Assembly: GCA_003240795.1 (NCBI GenBank)
Contig: QFNK01000076.1
Coordinates: forward strand, 1 to 7,875
Source: Micavibrio aeruginosavorus
GTDB lineage: Bacteria > Pseudomonadota > Alphaproteobacteria > Micavibrionales > Micavibrionaceae
Length of the DNA stretch: 7,875 bases
Reading direction: 5' to 3'
Below the pieces are notes generated by a model. It had not been told where the DNA came from. It saw only the letters and a program-made list of their open reading frames with translations, and ran no database searches. Shown piece after piece: positions 6,183 to 7,875 of this stretch (position 1 is its first letter; each line of letters opens with the position of its first letter). The translations under genes and the position numbers were made by a program.

Positions 6183-7727
6183 ATGTATCTGTTCATGTCC
6201 ATGAAAGATTTTCCCAGTTTGAAAAGTCCGGCGTCAGAGTTCGAGATGTTGCAATATTCCCTTCATGTGGCGCGGCTGTCCTCCGCGATGGAGTTCGTGC
6301 CGTGGGGCCTTATCAGCGTCAATCTGTCCGCTGATATCCCGTTGGTCGTTTATGCGAACGGCATTGCATGCCAAATTTTGCAAAAGCCGTTTGCCGAGCT
6401 TCAGAACATGCCGGCGGACCGTGCGTTATCGTCCTTTGACGGTAACGGTACGCTTGATGAGCGCATCCGCGCGGCCGCGCCTGCCTATTTCGAATACGAG
6501 ATGGACGAGGAGGAATCGTCCAGATGGTTTCGCGTTCACTTCATTCCGTACGGGAAAAGCGCATCCTATTGCCTGGTCGTTCTGGACGACATTACGGAGC
6601 GTAAAGTGCTTGAGGGGCAGTTTTTTCAGGCGCAAAGATTCGAGGCGCTTGGCGAGCTGGCGGGCGGCGTCACGCACGACTTCAACAATATACTTTCGAT
6701 TATCGATGGGTATGCGCGCATGGCGCGGCGTCTTACGGACAATGCGGATGTCGTCGACTGCCTCGACAAGATATCCCACTCCGTACAGCGCGGAAGCGCG
6801 CTTACGCACCAGCTTCTCTCGTTCGGCAGACATAAGGGAAGCATTTCCGCTCCGGCTGATCTGGGCATGATGATCAAGGATCATCAGCCTTTGCTCTCGG
6901 CACTTCTGGATGCTTCCGTGCAGTTGAATTTCGACGTGGCAGAGGGGATCTATGTCGACGTCGTGCCGGATTATATAAGCCAGATCCTCTTCAACCTGTG
7001 TACCAATGCGCGTGACGCGATGGCGGACGGCGGCGTTCTTTCCATCGTCATGAAAGATGATGGCGATGAGGTTTTCCTGCGCGTTTCCGACACGGGATGC
7101 GGCATGGACGAAAATGTAAAGAAGCGTTTGTTCCAGCCGTTTTTTACCACCAAGCCGTCGGGCAAGGGCACCGGGCTTGGCCTGTCTATCGTCTATAATT
7201 TCGTCAGGGAGATGAACGGCACGATTTCCGTCGAGAGCGAACAGGGGAAGGGAACGTCGTTCACGATCAGGCTGGCAAAATGCAAATGCGATAGCGTATT
7301 CCCCGATATTCCAAGTTTCGATGATGATCTTTTGTTTTATACCGGATGCACCGCGCTGGTCGCCGAGGACGAGCCGGAGCTGCTGAATATTCTTTGCGGT
7401 ATGCTTGAGGAGATGGGCATCCGCGCGCTTCGAGCGGGCAACGGAAACGAGGCCTTGCTGCTTCAGGATGAGTATGAAGGCAAGATCGATTTCCTTCTGA
7501 CCGATGTCGTGATGCCTGAATTGAATGGCGTGCGGCTTGCGGAATTGTTCGGTGCGGTGCGTCCGACGGCCAAAATCATGTTCATGTCGGGATATCCGGA
7601 AGATGGAAAGCTTGCCCGCGTCCGTGTTCCAAGGGGCGCCGCAATGATGACAAAACCCGTGGACATGCAAAAGCTTTCATCCGCGGTCAAGGAGGTCATG
7701 CACGGCAATATCGGGATGGCCATATGA
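6183..7727 (+). CDS. Hybrid sensor histidine kinase (PAS-HisKA-HATPase-REC)
   Basis: About 514 residues from the ATG at 6183. No transmembrane segment is visible, so it is probably cytoplasmic. Domains in order: a PAS-like sensor at about 28-140, ending in the typical LVVLDDITERK; HisKA with FEALGELAGGVTHDFNNIL (153-171), phospho-acceptor H165; HATPase_c with N box NLCTNARDAM (271-280), G1 DTGCGM (303-308), F box PFFTTK (319-324) and G2 GKGTGLGLSIV (327-337); and a C-terminal receiver from about 388 with acidic E395/D396, phospho-acceptor D441 in LLTDVVMPELNG, S469 and K491. All catalytic residues are present, so it should be an active phosphorelay kinase. The start is uncertain: in-frame ATGs at 6108, 6183, 6195, 6201 and 6243 all lack a clear ribosome binding site. 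It overlaps the next gene by ATGA and is divergent from yjbH. The signal is unknown. Confidence 0.92.
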   Translation: MYLFMSMKDFPSLKSPASEFEMLQYSLHVARLSSAMEFVPWGLISVNLSADIPLVVYANGIACQILQKPFAELQNMPADRALSSFDGNGTLDERIRAAAPAYFEYEMDEEESSRWFRVHFIPYGKSASYCLVVLDDITERKVLEGQFFQAQRFEALGELAGGVTHDFNNILSIIDGYARMARRLTDNADVVDCLDKISHSVQRGSALTHQLLSFGRHKGSISAPADLGMMIKDHQPLLSALLDASVQLNFDVAEGIYVDVVPDYISQILFNLCTNARDAMADGGVLSIVMKDDGDEVFLRVSDTGCGMDENVKKRLFQPFFTTKPSGKGTGLGLSIVYNFVREMNGTISVESEQGKGTSFTIRLAKCKCDSVFPDIPSFDDDLLFYTGCTALVAEDEPELLNILCGMLEEMGIRALRAGNGNEALLLQDEYEGKIDFLLTDVVMPELNGVRLAELFGAVRPTAKIMFMSGYPEDGKLARVRVPRGAAMMTKPVDMQKLSSAVKEVMHGNIGMAI

Positions 7728-7875
7728 CTTCGGGCAGCAAGATTGCCGACCTTCGCATCCTTCTGGTCGAAGATCAGGCGGAATCACGTTCACTTCTGCG
7801 CGGGATATTGTCGGAGCTTGGCATTACACAGGTTTTCGAGGCGGCGGACGGGCGCGTCGGACTTCAATTCATCGA
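7724..7875 (+). CDS. Response regulator receiver protein, N-terminus only
   Basis: Fifty codons are visible before the right edge: MTSGSKIADLRILLVEDQ followed by AESRSLLRGILSELGITQ and VFEAADGRVGLQFI. The hydrophobic strand followed by VEDQ (the first acidic pair, E16/D17), the helix and the EAADG turn are the standard start of a CheY-like receiver domain. The phospho-acceptor aspartate and any output domain lie outside the window. The ATG overlaps the kinase stop (7724-7727, ATGA), with CGGGA at 7712-7716 as a plausible ribosome binding site. It is therefore the likely partner of the hybrid kinase. Confidence 0.88.
   Translation, partial: MTSGSKIADLRILLVEDQAESRSLLRGILSELGITQVFEAADGRVGLQFI

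Overview
The window looks like chromosomal DNA from a moderately GC-rich Gram-negative bacterium, most likely an alphaproteobacterium. This rests on the bias for G/C at third codon positions, the style of the glycosyltransferase N-terminus, the leucine-dehydrogenase-type enzyme, and the pairing of a YjbH outer-membrane protein with a hybrid histidine kinase. The assignment is an inference from protein style, not from a marker gene. I see no mobile element, CRISPR array, rRNA or tRNA. No gene-free stretch exceeds 300 bases; the longest, 291 bases, is 2564-2854.

Layout, left to right: (1) 1-145, minus strand, the N-terminal 48 codons of a family-4 glycosyltransferase running off the left edge. 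(2) 146-197, a compact divergent promoter region whose two predicted -10 boxes overlap. (3) 198-1553, a secreted protein of 451 residues made of about seven WD/PQQ-like beta-propeller repeats, coupled by a 4-base ATGA overlap to (4) rluD (1550-2563), the 23S rRNA pseudouridine synthase. (5) 2564-2854, an intergenic region with the rluD terminator, a candidate promoter, a probable short transcript containing an 18-codon Arg-rich reading frame, and a second very strong UUCG-loop terminator. (6) 2855-4045, a leucine/branched-chain amino acid dehydrogenase. (7) 3987-6044, minus strand, a YjbH-family outer-membrane protein linked to exopolysaccharide, overlapping the dehydrogenase tail-to-tail by 59 bases. 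(8) 6183-7727, a PAS-HisKA-HATPase-REC hybrid kinase divergent from yjbH. (9) 7724-7875+, the start of a response regulator coupled to the kinase and cut by the right edge.

How the genes fit together: the glycosyltransferase and YjbH both belong to envelope or exopolysaccharide functions, and the hybrid kinase with its downstream receiver protein forms a phosphorelay-like pair that could control the divergent yjbH; that link is only positional. RluD and the dehydrogenase are housekeeping or catabolic genes. Most of the window is ordinary. The parts that deserve a second look are the intergenic transcription unit at about 2651-2772, the propeller protein coupled to rluD, and the antisense-overlapping 3' ends of the dehydrogenase and yjbH. 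I found no convincing undescribed multi-gene system.
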